Positions 1-11,393 of a stretch of 64,000 nt of DNA are shown here, one piece after another; position 1 is the stretch's first letter, and each line of letters starts with the position of its first letter. The stretch spans positions 372,001-436,000 of the forward strand of contig NC_041683.1 in NCBI RefSeq assembly GCF_900005765.1. Direction: 5' to 3'. The notes under the pieces were generated by a model, which was given only the letters and a program-made list of their open reading frames with translations, made no database searches and had not been told where the DNA came from. The DNA comes from Plasmodium relictum (lineage: Eukaryota; Apicomplexa; Aconoidasida; Haemosporida; Plasmodiidae). Position numbers and translations under genes: made by a program.

Positions 1-79
1 TTTTTTTTAATTTTATTAAAAATTGAATTCTAAAATATATAAGTAAGCATTACTTTTTTTTTTTTACCTTAATAAATAA

Positions 80-150
<71 letters not shown>

Positions 151-180
151 CAAATAAAATTTAAGTACAATTATTTTTTC
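1..180. other. 3' flank of RPL15 with AT microsatellite
   Basis: Non-coding sequence downstream of the minus-strand RPL15 stop. It holds T runs and an uninterrupted (AT)n tract at about 84-147. No reading frame or RNA gene is visible. Confidence 0.7.
84..147. repeat. (AT)n microsatellite, about 64 bp
   Basis: A perfect TA dinucleotide run seen directly in the sequence, about 35 bp beyond the RPL15 stop codon. Such tracts are typical of Plasmodium intergenic DNA and are usually length-polymorphic. Confidence 0.95.
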
Positions 181-987
181 TTATCTGCATTTTTTTAATT
201 TAATTAATTGTCTTCTTTTCCAATTAGCTCTAATAGATGGTCTACTTTTAGCTGCTAAATGTCCCTTAACTCTTAAACCTCTGTATTTTTTACCAGCTGA
301 AGTTAATCCTCTTAATTCTCTATGTTTGTGTACTGGGTTACATATCCAGTTAACTTTTGGATTATTACGTATAGCATTATGCATAGGGTCAACTAATATT
401 ACTTCGTAATATTTATAAACAGCATCTTGACCAACCCAATAACTATTTAAAACTCGTAAGTTTCCACATATACTCTTTCCTACTTTACCTTCGGCAACAC
501 TTCTTAAATTTCTTGCTGATTTTTGTTTATGAACACCTTGATGTTTAGGTTTACCATGCACAATACCTTTTCTAACTCTCTTTTTTCTATCCCCTCTTCT
601 TACTCTAACTCTATAAATAACAAAGCCTTGAATTGCTTTGTATCCTAATCTTCTTGCTTTGTCAGGTCTACTTGGTTTTGAAACTCTATGAACAACTGGA
701 AGTTGCCTATAAAAATTTAAATATTTAAGGAAAACGTTATAGGCAGAATCAATATACATTTAAAAATTGAAAAAAAAAAAAAAAACTAATAGATGTTTTG
801 AATTCAATTTATAAATATCTATATAACTTCAAAATAAAATTGTAAAAAAAAAAAATTATAAAATTTAAAAAAAAATTCAAATTTTTCACTTTTACCTATA
901 TTCCCATGTTCTTATTCTTAATAAAAAATGCATAGCATCTGACTGTTTTTTTTTCCATATTTCTTGAATATATTTATATGCTCCCAT
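181..987 (-). CDS. RPL15: 60S ribosomal protein L15 (eL15), two exons
   Basis: Structural protein of the large cytosolic ribosomal subunit. Exon 1 is 987..896, starting [11 protein letters not shown] and ending WEY plus two bases of an Arg codon. The intron is 895..707 (GTAAAA...TTTTATAG). Exon 2 is 706..181. The splice joins AG|G into Arg and gives 205 codons, the usual family length. The joined protein matches eL15 throughout: [12 protein letters not shown] near the start, [10 protein letters not shown] and [12 protein letters not shown] in the middle, and [18 protein letters not shown] near the end. The tail is basic, as in other eL15 proteins. An open frame running upstream to 759 adds about 17 residues from the intron; these are not part of the protein. 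Confidence 0.97.
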
Positions 988-2766
988 TTTTTATATTAAA
1001 TTAAAAAAAAAAAACCTTAAAATATTTATATAAAATTTACTGAAAAAAAATAAAAAAAGAAAACTATATATAAATATATAATTTTTTTTTATTTAAGTTT
1101 AAAAATTATTTTATCTTTTTTTTTTAGTCTGGTTTGAATATTTCTTTTAATTTTTTTTTTCTTTTTACATTTGTATACAAATATATATATTCTTTTGTTT
1201 CGTTTTTTTTCTTAACATAAGCATAAGGATATGCCAAAAAAAAAAAATTTTTTATCAATTTTATATATAAAATAAAAAAAAAAAAAATATATGTAAATAT
1301 ATATGTATATTTAAAAACGAATTTAAAAAATTATTTTTATTTTATTTTTTTTTATATTTTTGTTGCACTTTATGAATTTGTTTTTGTAAAAATATAGGGT
1401 ATTCAAATGACTAAAAGAGAATTATTTTCTTTTTTAAATAGTTCTTTTTTAAATTTTTTTTTTTTTTTTCTTTTTTTTAAGAATAATAATACTACATTTT
1501 AAAAAATTCATAGTATAATTTCTTTTGTTATATTTAAAGAGTAGTAAAATTGGGGATACCTTTTTTTTTTTTATTATAGCCTCTCATCTCACTAATTAAA
1601 ATTATTTTTTTGTTAAGTAATTTTTTCATAAAATAAAAAATATTCTTTTATTATTTTTGTTGAAAATTGAAATCATTGAAATTGTTTTTTTAAAAAAAAA
1701 GCTTATTAAAAAAATTGTTATTTAAAAAATTGCTTTTTAATAATGAAAACTAAAAAAAGCAATAGTTCAACATATTATAGAGTAAAATAACAAAATACAT
1801 GATACATTTGCGATAAATACATTTAAAAACTTAAAAATAAAGGAAAACTAATATAAAATTAATAAGTAACTTTTATATTATAGAAAAAAAAAGGAAAAAA
1901 AAAAAAAAATTAAAGAACGTATATAAGTAGTGTATAGCTAATTAAAATTTTTATTTTATTACATCGTGTAACTTCACAGGAAATATTTATAGGATTATGA
2001 AGGTCTTTATATATGTATAAAATTTTTTTATTTCATTTTTTATTTATATTTATATATTTAATTAGAAAAAACATATTATAATTGTTAGAATATTTCATAC
2101 ACATTTGTCATTTTATATTAATAATTATATAGCATTAATAAATATTTTTTTTTTGAATTTCATGTATAAATTGTTTTTATTTTCCATCATTATATAATAA
2201 ATTAAAAATGTAAAATATAAAAAAAAAAAATAAACAATTAGCAACAAAAGCGTTTAAAATTTGTTTTTGAATAAAGTAGATTGTATATTAAAATATTTTC
2301 TTCAAGAAAAAAAAATTATAAAAAATGGAAATTAGAAAAATTATATGAGCTTCATATTTTATATATATATATGTTAAAACCCTTAATATAAAGAAATTTG
2401 TAACTTTAAAAATATGTGTAAAACTTTAATAATATATTTACAAAATTATTTATTAAAAAATTCAAATGATGTAAATATAAAATAGGAACAAAAAGATGAT
2501 AAGTAAGCAATAAATAAGTAAAATATAAAAGAAAAAAAAAAAAGAAATATGAAAAAATAATTAGTATAAAGAATAAACAATTCTTTTTCCTTTTTTCTTT
2601 TTTTTGAGAAATATTTGTTTTTATTTAAATATGAAGTGTTCATATAGAATTGCAACAAAAAAAAAAAGAATTCAAAGAATAAAATTTAAGTGAATAATTT
2701 AGATAAAATAAGAAGTAAAAAAATATATATATGCAACACCGTTGCATAAAAAAATCAAAATTTTTA

Positions 2767-2819
<53 letters not shown>

Positions 2820-4037
2820 TAGGAACATTGGTTTATCAAAAAACTTTTTTTTTTTTTCTATTAAAAACAAATTCTGATTCAAGAAATTTCATTAAATGAT
2901 ATTAATAAAATAAAAATACAATGAATATCTTCATATTAATTACAGATAATACAAGTAAAAATATTTTTATAAACTTAATAATATAAATTTTGAAAATTCC
3001 CAAATTACTTAAATCTACCTTTTATTTTTTTTTTTTTATAATATATGTAATTTACTATGCATACAACAAAAAGTAATCTAAGGAAAACTAAAAATGCAAC
3101 AAGAAAAAGAAATAATTTAGAACAATTTTTTAAAAAACATATAATATATATAATTTTCGTATAATAAGAAAAATAAATATAAATACTTTTTATTGTTTAT
3201 AATTATTATTGCCACTGAATAAACGATTACATATTTATAAAAAAATATATATAAGTATTCATAAAGTGTTAAAATATGTAAATAAATAGAAATAATTTAA
3301 TATAATTATAAATAATTTTAATAAAGACCTAGTAACAAATACATATGTATTTATTTATTTAATAATTGCAAAAAAAAAAAAAGATATATATAAAGACTTC
3401 ATCAAATATATTAAAAATTTTCTTTATATTTTATATGAATATAATTCAGTAAATACAAAAAAAAAAAAAAAAAAATTGAAAGAACATCAAATAATCTATA
3501 ATAAATTAAAACTTGTTTCATTAAAAATATATATATTATATCGTATTAGTAAAAATGGACAAATATCTTCAAAGACATATGTTATTAATATATAAAAGTG
3601 AATATTATTAGTATTTATTAATTTTACTTCTTTTCATTTTTTAATTCATAAATATAGAGAAATGTAATAACTTTTCATAAATATTAATATAAATATATTG
3701 CAATTATCTTATGTAAATATAATACGGTTAATGTAAGTAAATATATTCAAATATGTAGTTATTTTATACAGGTTTATTTTAGTAACTGTAAAAATATATT
3801 AATTTACACGTTTATATTAATACGTGCATACATACAAAAATATATAATTATATAAATGTATAAAAATGAAATTAAAAATAAAGCATTTCAACTAAAATGT
3901 GCAAATATCCATATATTTTTAAATAATTAATTATATAAAAGAAATGATTTTTGTGTAAAATTTTTTTTTTATAATCAATATATGTATGCATATATATGTA
4001 TATCATGTATTTTTACTTTTTTATATTAAATTACATA
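988..4037. other. 3 kb intergenic region, RPL15 upstream / RRM gene downstream
   Basis: Very AT-rich sequence between two minus-strand genes. It contains homopolymer A/T runs and a TA tract at about 2770-2815. The half next to 988 should carry the RPL15 promoter and 5' UTR. A 70-codon frame at 2446-2658 on the minus strand is Phe/Tyr/Lys-rich low complexity and does not look like a protein. No tRNA or other structured RNA was recognised. Confidence 0.6.
2770..2815. repeat. (AT)n microsatellite
   Basis: About 46 bp of uninterrupted TA dinucleotide in the gap upstream of RPL15. Confidence 0.9.
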
Positions 4038-4881
4038 TTATTCTACAAATACTTTTATTTTCTGCTTGTTTAAAGTTCCACCATCATATCGACCTAAGAA
4101 AATGAAATAAATAATTTTTACAAAAATTTATAAAATAATTTTTTTAATAAAATATTTAAATTTAAATATTAGTATATATATATATATATTTTTTATAATT
4201 TTATTACTAGCTGCTAATGCAGCTGATTCTAGATCAGCAAAAGTTATGCAAGCACAACCTGAATGCTCACCCTAAAAAAAAAAATTTATTTAAAAGTAAA
4301 AAATAAAATAAAATTAATAAAATAAAAAAAATGAAATATGTACTTTGCTTGTCAACATAATATCAGCTCGTAAAACGTTTCCCATGCATCTGAATGTTTC
4401 TAAAATTTCTCTTGAAGTTAAATTTTTAGGTATCTATAGAGAAAAATAAATATGTATATATAAAAAGAAATATATTTATAAATAATAAAATGAAAATTAA
4501 GGAAGAATAAGTTTAAAAAAAAAAACTTACATTTGTAACTATTATATTATGTGGTTTCTTTGCATATGTTGAATTATTCATTCTAGTAATTTTCTCTTTA
4601 TACTTATTATATTTTATTTTGTCAATATTTTGTTCAACTTTATAGAAAAAAAAAAAAAAAAAAATGAAAATAATAATAATAATAATAAATACTAGTAAAA
4701 TATAAAATAATACAAGTATAATTCATTTATATAATATATATAAAAGAAAATATTTCTTACATATGGGATATTTCATATTAACCATGTTGCTATCGTGCAG
4801 ATTATTTGGGAGAGGTACATTCATATTGTTTCCCCAAATATTTATGTCTATAAAAAAAAAGAAAAAATTAAGATATATACT

Positions 4882-4924
<43 letters not shown>

Positions 4925-5122
4925 CTTGATTCATTAACAAAATTTCTCGGTTGAAAACATTTAGGTATATTATTTTCATTAATATTATTTTGATAGTTTG
5001 CAAAAATTATTTTATTTTCGTTATATTCATTTGATCGTAAATGATTTTGCGGAGGTTTTGATAATGCTATAAAAAAATAAAAGAAAGCGTATATATATAT
5101 ATATATAGGGATAAAATAAATG

Positions 5123-5185
<63 letters not shown>

Positions 5186-6071
5186 AAATAAAAGTATTGT
5201 TAAAAATACCTATATCACAGGATGGTTTTAATAAATAATATTTTGAATTATTATAAACTGGTAAATTTGAATAATTTGGTCTTATATTTGGTGAAAAAGA
5301 TAATTTTTTATTATTATTTTGTTGTTGATGAATATCGCTATAGGAATACTCATTATTATTTTGATGCACAAAGTTATTAGTAACAAAAGAATTTTTTTTT
5401 TCAACATTTATATTAATGGAATTATTACTCTGCTGATACGGTGCGGGTCTTAAAGTAGGACTAGTTATAAAATTTGCCGAGTCCCCTAAATTATTTATTT
5501 TATAATTTTTTTTGGAATTGTTACTATAACATAAGTTTGACTGAACATTTGTACTCATATGCATATTACAATTTGATATACAACTTAAATTGACATTCGT
5601 TGTTTTTATATTTATGTTTGGATTATGACCAATTGGATTAGTACTTAGATGACTAGGATTAGAACTAATGTGACTTATGTTAAGATTGTGACTAGTATTA
5701 TTTGCTATAAGATGAGCAGGATTAGGGTTAAGATTAAGATTTTTCCTATAGTTCCAGTTCACTGAATTTTCTTTTGACAATGGAGGAGGTGGAGGAGGAG
5801 GAGGAGGCGGTGGTGGGCAAACTATTGAAGTGCTCGCATTATTTATGGGAATTTTTTGAAGAATTTTATTATTATTTTTTTGATTATTTTTTGATGAGTT
5901 TAATATTTTTTTTTTCGATTTTTTTAAGGAGACCTTTTTTCGATTTTTTTTTAAATTCACTGCTTTCTTCTCATTTTTATCTCCGTTCTGTTCTTTATTT
6001 AATGCTTCTTTATTTACTATTTCATCTAAACTCATATCTAATTTGGCTGAAGTTTCTTTAGGCATTTCCAT
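4038..6071 (-). CDS. RRM-domain RNA-binding protein, seven exons
   Basis: Putative single-RRM RNA-binding protein of about 468 residues; target unknown. Reconstructed exons are 6071..5210, 5066..4926, 4847..4761, 4637..4531, 4433..4344, 4271..4208 and 4093..4038. All junctions use GT/AG and keep one frame. Exon 1 encodes a Lys/Asn-rich region with a run of about twelve prolines near residue 90, then Asn/Ser-rich low complexity. The RRM is C-terminal, about residues 390-467. RNP2-like IIVTNIP spans the exon 4/5 junction, RNP1-like SGCACITF lies in exon 6, and the last strand ends KIKVFVE. Reading exon 1 past 5210 only adds translated (AT)n intron. I am confident of the RRM and exon phases but not of the orthologue name. 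Confidence 0.85.
4884..4921. repeat. (AT)n in intron 2 of the RRM gene
   Basis: A TA dinucleotide run lying wholly in the intron between exons 2 and 3 of the minus-strand RRM gene, next to the exon 2 donor. Confidence 0.85.
5129..5182. repeat. (AT)n in intron 1 of the RRM gene
   Basis: A TA tract of about 54 bp lying wholly in the first intron of the RRM gene. Translated, it gives alternating Ile-Tyr, which explains the false C-terminus of the unspliced frame. Confidence 0.9.
5782..5817 (+). repeat. G-rich GGA/GGT repeat (antisense to polyproline codons)
   Basis: Thirty-six bases made of GG-doublet triplets on the plus strand, encoding the polyproline run of the RRM protein on the minus strand. 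It is by far the most G-rich stretch I noticed in the window. Confidence 0.9.
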
Positions 6072-7373
6072 TTTTCTTTTTTTTTTTTTATAATAAAAAA
6101 TACCAAAAATTAAAAAAAAAAATATATAAATTTATATACTTTCTTCTATATTTTTTTAAAAAAAGAAAAAATTTATGCAAATTTGAAATAAAATAATTTA
6201 AAAAAATATATATATTTAATGGTGAATACATAAAAGTATATATATATACATATACAATATTTAAAAAAAAAATTTATATTTTATTCAAGTGTAATTTTTT
6301 ATATATAAAATAAAGGAGAGGAATGCTTTTTTTAATTCTCTTAATTTTTACTATGCATATATTTTTTTATCATAAGAAAATTTAAGCATGTTTATTTTGC
6401 CTTAAATAATTTCAGTTAAATTTTTAATTATGAATATAAATATTTTTTTTTAAATATATCATAAAAAAGTGATAATTAAAAAAAAAATTTTAACATTAGT
6501 TAATTAGTAAATGATACTAAATAAAATATTTTATTTTTTTTAACAAAAAACATAATAAAATAAAATAAAAATAAAAAAAAGAATAACACAATCAAAAATT
6601 AAATAAAATGATATAAAAAAAAAAAAAAAAAAATTAAAATTAAAATTAAAAGGAAAGTAAATAAAATAAAAAATAAAAAATAAAATAAAAAATAAAAATA
6701 AAAAAAAAAGTAATAGATAAAACAAAAATCATTTACACATAAATAAATACTATTTTATATATCTAAGATCAATTTTTTATTTATAACGTGTGTGTTTGTA
6801 ATATATTTTTCAAATAAAAAAAATTTCAAGGTATAGGATTAAATTTTTGCTGTTTAACGAGAGAATATATCTTTTTTTCTTATTTATTAATTTTTTATTA
6901 TTTTAAAAATATTTTCTTGTTAATATGCTTATCTAATAATTATGCTGTTTTTTTGTCTTTATAAAAAAATATAAGAAAATTTACATTCTAAAATTTTGTA
7001 ATTAATTTTTATGGCAATATTCTTTATGGTCTAATTTATTAAATATGCATTTATTTAGTTATATAAGTGATAACGCCATTTAAATGAAAAATATATTTTT
7101 TTTTTCGATTTAACAAATTCATCGATAATTAAAATTAATAGAATTTTAACAAGAGAAGAAAGTAATATATATTTTAGTCTAATTCAAATTGAAGTGTTAC
7201 CTAATTTTAATTAAAAGTTATTAAATTATATATAATATATATATATTTAATAAAATAAATTATTTAAAAGAAAAATATAAAAATTAGATTAAAAAAAAAA
7301 AAGAAGAATAAAAGTAAAATATGCTTAGTGATATTTCTATGTTTAGTTTTAGACTAGAAAAATTAAATAATTT
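6072..7373. other. Intergenic region upstream of the RRM gene
   Basis: AT-rich non-coding sequence with A-rich simple repeats at about 6540-6725. A 61-codon Phe-rich frame there is a translation of poly(A) on the opposite strand. The part near 6072 should contain the promoter of the RRM gene. Nothing else is recognised. Confidence 0.6.
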
Positions 7374-7541
7374 TCAAAAAAATATACTTAAAAATATTCT
7401 ATTGATATAAAATATGTTTTCTATATATTCTGAAATTATATTGATATTACAGAAGCAAGAAGAGTTTAAATGGTTAACTTCTTTATCATTTTTATAATAA
7501 TTTGATATGAAGTTGTGAGAGTTTTTTTTTTCCTTGAACAT
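7374..7541 (-). other. 55-codon open frame directly after the NT-C2 gene, same frame
   Basis: Begins MFKEKKNSHNF and is open for 55 codons. It lies in the same frame as the NT-C2 gene, separated from it by two TAA codons (7562-7560 and 7547-7545). It is less AT-rich than the surrounding intergenic DNA and its residues are mixed (Ser, His, Cys, Glu, Val), not just Phe/Lys/Asn. It may be a decayed or read-through C-terminal extension, a short separate ORF, or chance. No domain recognised. Confidence 0.25.
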
Positions 7542-7559
7542 TTTTTAATTTAAAATTTT

Positions 7560-10349
7560 TTAATACACGTATTTTTTTTTTAATTCATTAATTTCTTGTT
7601 CCCTTTTTGTTTCGCTTTGTGCAAATAACAATTTGGTGTTCATTAATTCACGTTCTAGCTCCTTTATTTTTTTATGATATTTTTTCGTTTTTGTTTTTTC
7701 TATATTAAGATTTGAAAATTTTTTCATATTGGCTATTTTTTTTTTTTCTACATTTAGTAATATATTTTGATTTATAATGCTTTCTAAGGTAACATAAGGA
7801 TATCCATCTACTTCTATTTTTCCATTTTCTATGTTATATTGATTTATTATCTTTTTTATTAAATCATCATTATTAATTTTTATACTTACATACTTTTTAT
7901 TTTCTTCAAAAGAATTTTTTAGTTCTTCAATAATTTGTTGTACATTATTCACATCATCAGTTAATTTTTTTATTGTGGAATCGTTAGCTATACTTTTTTC
8001 ATATGAACCACCTATTTTTGAGTAAAATGGAATGCTTTCTAAAATGTTATAATTATTATTAAACTCTTTATTTTCTTCTAATATATTGATTTTTTCTTTT
8101 TCTAATTTAGATATATTTTCTTTTGTTGTTTCCTCCTCATTTATAAACTTTTCATTCCATTCATCACTTAAATATTTTATATTTTCATCTTCTATATTTA
8201 CTAAACAATTATATTTTTTTTTTTTTAAATCTTCTGGTATTTTCTGTTTTTCAATTAACCCGTTAAATATATTAATTAAAATTTGCATTACATAAATCAC
8301 TTCTTTTTTTTTTAAAATAAACAAAGAATTTATATATTCACTAATAGTTTCAAAATGGGTACATAATGAAAAAATATTTATATTTTTATCTAATACTATA
8401 TTACAGTAATTATCTATTTTCTTAAAATTTCTTAAAATTATATTTTCATTAGGTATGCTTTCATTATCATGTAAAATTTCGCATTTTTCATTAAATATAA
8501 TATCATGATTTATTTTTATATCTTTTTTAGTAAATTTTTCAAAACTATGTATACCATTATGCCTATTTGTTACCCTTTTTTTATCAACTATATCACTGGA
8601 AAATTCTTCCGCATTTAATATAAATAGTAATTGTTTTAAATTTTTAATGAAAAATTCGAATTCTTCGCATTTTTTCTTAGAAAACTTTACATAGTTTTTT
8701 AAAATTTTAAAAATCAATTTTTTCATATCTTCTTCTTTTAGTTGAGAATTTTTTTCTAATTGGGAAATTTCATTTAATAATATTTTAATTTCTTCATTTC
8801 TTTTATCTGAGAGTAATTCAAGATTCTTCTTTACTCCTATAAAAGTTTTAATGGATTCATTGGATTCTTCTACTAAAGAATTCTTTTTATTTATATTATG
8901 ATTATTTAATTTTGTATCATCACTTATTTCGCTTAGTTCTCGATCAATTTGAAAGTCTATCTTACTTTCACTTAGATCTTCTAAATTATAAAAATTTTGT
9001 TTATCTAGTTCATCATCATTTGCCCTATTTGGCTTATTGTAACATTTTTCTCCATTATCATTCATTTCTTCTTTTAAATAGAAATAATTCATATTTTCAA
9101 TAATTTGAGAATTTCTTATTGCTTTTTCCATGTTTCCAATCATAGCATGCACCTTTAAATTGGAATCTGATTCTGTTTCTTCTTTGTTAATTCTATTACA
9201 CTTATTACTTTGTATTTCTGAATGGCAATCATGATCACTCGAAAATTGTATTTCTGCTTTTTTTTTTTCTGTGTTATTGTTTTCCTTTTTACTTACTCCG
9301 TAATTTTTTAAATTTTGATTAAGTTCTTCATTTGTAACTTTATAATTGAGGTGTTCATCATCATAATTTTTATTAATTAAATCTTCTTTAATTTCTCTTT
9401 TGTTAATATCAAATATTGTTTTAGAACTTAATTTATTCATTTCTTTAAGTTTTTTAAATGAATCATTTATACATTTCTTTAAAGGAATAATAGACACATC
9501 ATTATAATTATGTGGAGAATTACATTCACTATTATTTGAAATTTTACTATTTTCCTGTGTTTCATTATTACTTATACCATTTTTATTTGTCTTGCAATTA
9601 TTTAAAGTTGTATGATTCCATTTTATTTGATTTAAATTAGCAACATTGCTATTATCTTTTTTCTTTATATTATAAATATTTATTTCATTTAAATGATTCA
9701 TATTGTTATTTTCCTTACAAGGAATATAATTTTCATTCGAATGAAGAGTATATGGATTATTATTATTGTTATCGTCTATATGTTTATAGTTATTTTCATT
9801 AACACTTCCTTCGAGTATATTTTTGTTTTTTCTTAAAATATAATTAGCGGTACTAGAATTTGAGACATAGTTATTTATTTCTGATTTGTTTTTTTCTTCT
9901 TCTTCTTCTAAATTGTAACATTTTATTTTTAAATTAACAAATCCTTTATTTAATAAATTATTTTTTATAGGAAGTTTTATATAATAGAATTGATTTATAT
10001 TGATAAATTCACTAAAATTAATTTTGCATTTTCCTAAGATATATTTTTCATCGTTATTAATTATATAAAAAATGAGAAAAAAAAAATTATTTTCATATGA
10101 TTTGTTATGTTTTTTAAGATATAAAGTGAGTTTTATTTCAACTGACCTTTTAAAGTATGCTCTTTTATTCTTCAGTAATATTTTTTCATCTGATTTAATT
10201 ATAGCTGATCCTTTTACCAATTCAAATGTTACATACATATTTTCATAGGATTTTAAATTAATATAATCAACAGACAATTCAAATCTAAATTTTGCTGATG
10301 TATTTAAGTACTTCATAATATTCTTAACTTTTCCCATTTTCTTATACAT
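7560..10349 (-). CDS. NT-C2 domain / coiled-coil protein, conserved Plasmodium type
   Basis: Large protein of 929 residues, function not established. Residues about 20-147 look like an N-terminal C2 domain (NT-C2, EEIG1/EHBP1 type): FRFELSVDYINL, a polar loop, KNKRAYFKRSVEIKLTLY, LGKCKINFSEFI, IKLPIK and a final VNLKIKCYNL strand. NT-C2 domains are thought to link to membranes or cytoskeleton adaptors. The middle (about 160-460) is Asn/Lys/Glu-rich low complexity. Predicted coiled coils occur around 520-580, 780-850 and at the C-terminus (KELERELMNTKL ... QEINELKKK). There are two ATGs close together, at 10349 and 10337; either could be used. It lies head to head with GatA across about 1 kb. 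The protein ends at a TAA, but the same frame reopens shortly after it. Confidence 0.82.
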   Translation of the reverse strand: MYKKMGKVKNIMKYLNTSAKFRFELSVDYINLKSYENMYVTFELVKGSAIIKSDEKILLKNKRAYFKRSVEIKLTLYLKKHNKSYENNFFFLIFYIINNDEKYILGKCKINFSEFININQFYYIKLPIKNNLLNKGFVNLKIKCYNLEEEEEKNKSEINNYVSNSSTANYILRKNKNILEGSVNENNYKHIDDNNNNNPYTLHSNENYIPCKENNNMNHLNEINIYNIKKKDNSNVANLNQIKWNHTTLNNCKTNKNGISNNETQENSKISNNSECNSPHNYNDVSIIPLKKCINDSFKKLKEMNKLSSKTIFDINKREIKEDLINKNYDDEHLNYKVTNEELNQNLKNYGVSKKENNNTEKKKAEIQFSSDHDCHSEIQSNKCNRINKEETESDSNLKVHAMIGNMEKAIRNSQIIENMNYFYLKEEMNDNGEKCYNKPNRANDDELDKQNFYNLEDLSESKIDFQIDRELSEISDDTKLNNHNINKKNSLVEESNESIKTFIGVKKNLELLSDKRNEEIKILLNEISQLEKNSQLKEEDMKKLIFKILKNYVKFSKKKCEEFEFFIKNLKQLLFILNAEEFSSDIVDKKRVTNRHNGIHSFEKFTKKDIKINHDIIFNEKCEILHDNESIPNENIILRNFKKIDNYCNIVLDKNINIFSLCTHFETISEYINSLFILKKKEVIYVMQILINIFNGLIEKQKIPEDLKKKKYNCLVNIEDENIKYLSDEWNEKFINEEETTKENISKLEKEKINILEENKEFNNNYNILESIPFYSKIGGSYEKSIANDSTIKKLTDDVNNVQQIIEELKNSFEENKKYVSIKINNDDLIKKIINQYNIENGKIEVDGYPYVTLESIINQNILLNVEKKKIANMKKFSNLNIEKTKTKKYHKKIKELERELMNTKLLFAQSETKREQEINELKKKYVY

Positions 10350-11393
10350 ATATAAAAAAATTAATAAAAAAATAGAAAAAAAAAAGTATATGTTTTATCG
10401 TGAATTCATTTATTAGAATATATATGTGGAAAATACTTTTAATTTTTCTTTTATTATTTTCATTTAATAATAAAATTGTGTATACGTGTATTTTGAAGAT
10501 AAATGGAAAATAAAAGTTTGATCATGGTATATACAACAAAAAGTTTATAAATTTCTTAATAATCATATAAAATTGAAGAATCTTTAATATATATATATAT
10601 GACTAAAAATATGAAATGGGTAATGAATAACGAAATTCGTATGTAGTTTTTTGATTCCTTAGTAATAATCTATATAGTAAAAGTAAAAATTGTACAAAAC
10701 AACATTTTCCTCTTTTTTTTCTTCTTATATATGTTGTATTAAAATATATAAATTGATTATTCTTTTAGTTAATTATAGATAAAAAATTAGAATAACTATC
10801 CATTTTTATAATAATGGATTCATAAGAATAGACACTTTATTGATAAAATTGTTAAAGGATAATATTAAGAAATAAATAATTTATTTTTATAAGAGAAAAA
10901 AAAAAAAAAAAAATTAATAATGTAAAAGTGTTCTATACTCTAGATTTTTATTTTTTTCATTACATTTAAAAAGCAATGAAAATAGTGATATTAAAATCAT
11001 AAATAGAAATGTTTTAATTTCTTTAATTAACAAAATGAGGTTTTTTTTAAAGAAAATATATATGATTTGTTCTGCTACAATAATAATAATATTAAAAAAA
11101 AAAAATATTTTTTTTTTTTTAAAGGAGAGTAAAATAAATAATTACATTTTGGCTTTTTAATAAAAAATGTATTTTCTTTTTATGAAGGTATAATAATTGG
11201 AACAAATTATATATTAATGTTTTATTAAAAAATATATATATATATATTTTTTTTTTTTAAATATCATATACATACACAAATATATTCATATACATAGTAT
11301 TCTGCGAAAAATTATTAAAATCAATGAAAATGAAAAGTCATAAAAAAAATTGTTAGATATAAGTTATATTAGTGGGGAAGTAAATAAAATAAT
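10350..11393. other. Divergent promoter region, NT-C2 gene / GatA
   Basis: About 1 kb between divergent start codons, so it must contain both promoters. It holds A/T runs and a short perfect inverted repeat TCCATT...AATGGA at about 10800-10820. No gene seen. Confidence 0.6.

Noticed and set aside
707-759. N-terminal extension of the RPL15 frame ([12 protein letters not shown]...)
   Set aside because: Lies in the intron; the conserved MGAYKYIQ exon at 987..896 joins exactly at 706.
2446-2658. 70-codon minus frame in the RPL15 upstream gap
   Set aside because: Phe/Tyr/Lys/Ser-only composition from A/T repeats, no domain, no ATG context of note.
5067-5209. Ile-Tyr repeat C-terminus of the RRM gene's first exon
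   Set aside because: It is the translated (AT)n intron; splicing at 5210 leads to six further exons ending in a complete RRM.
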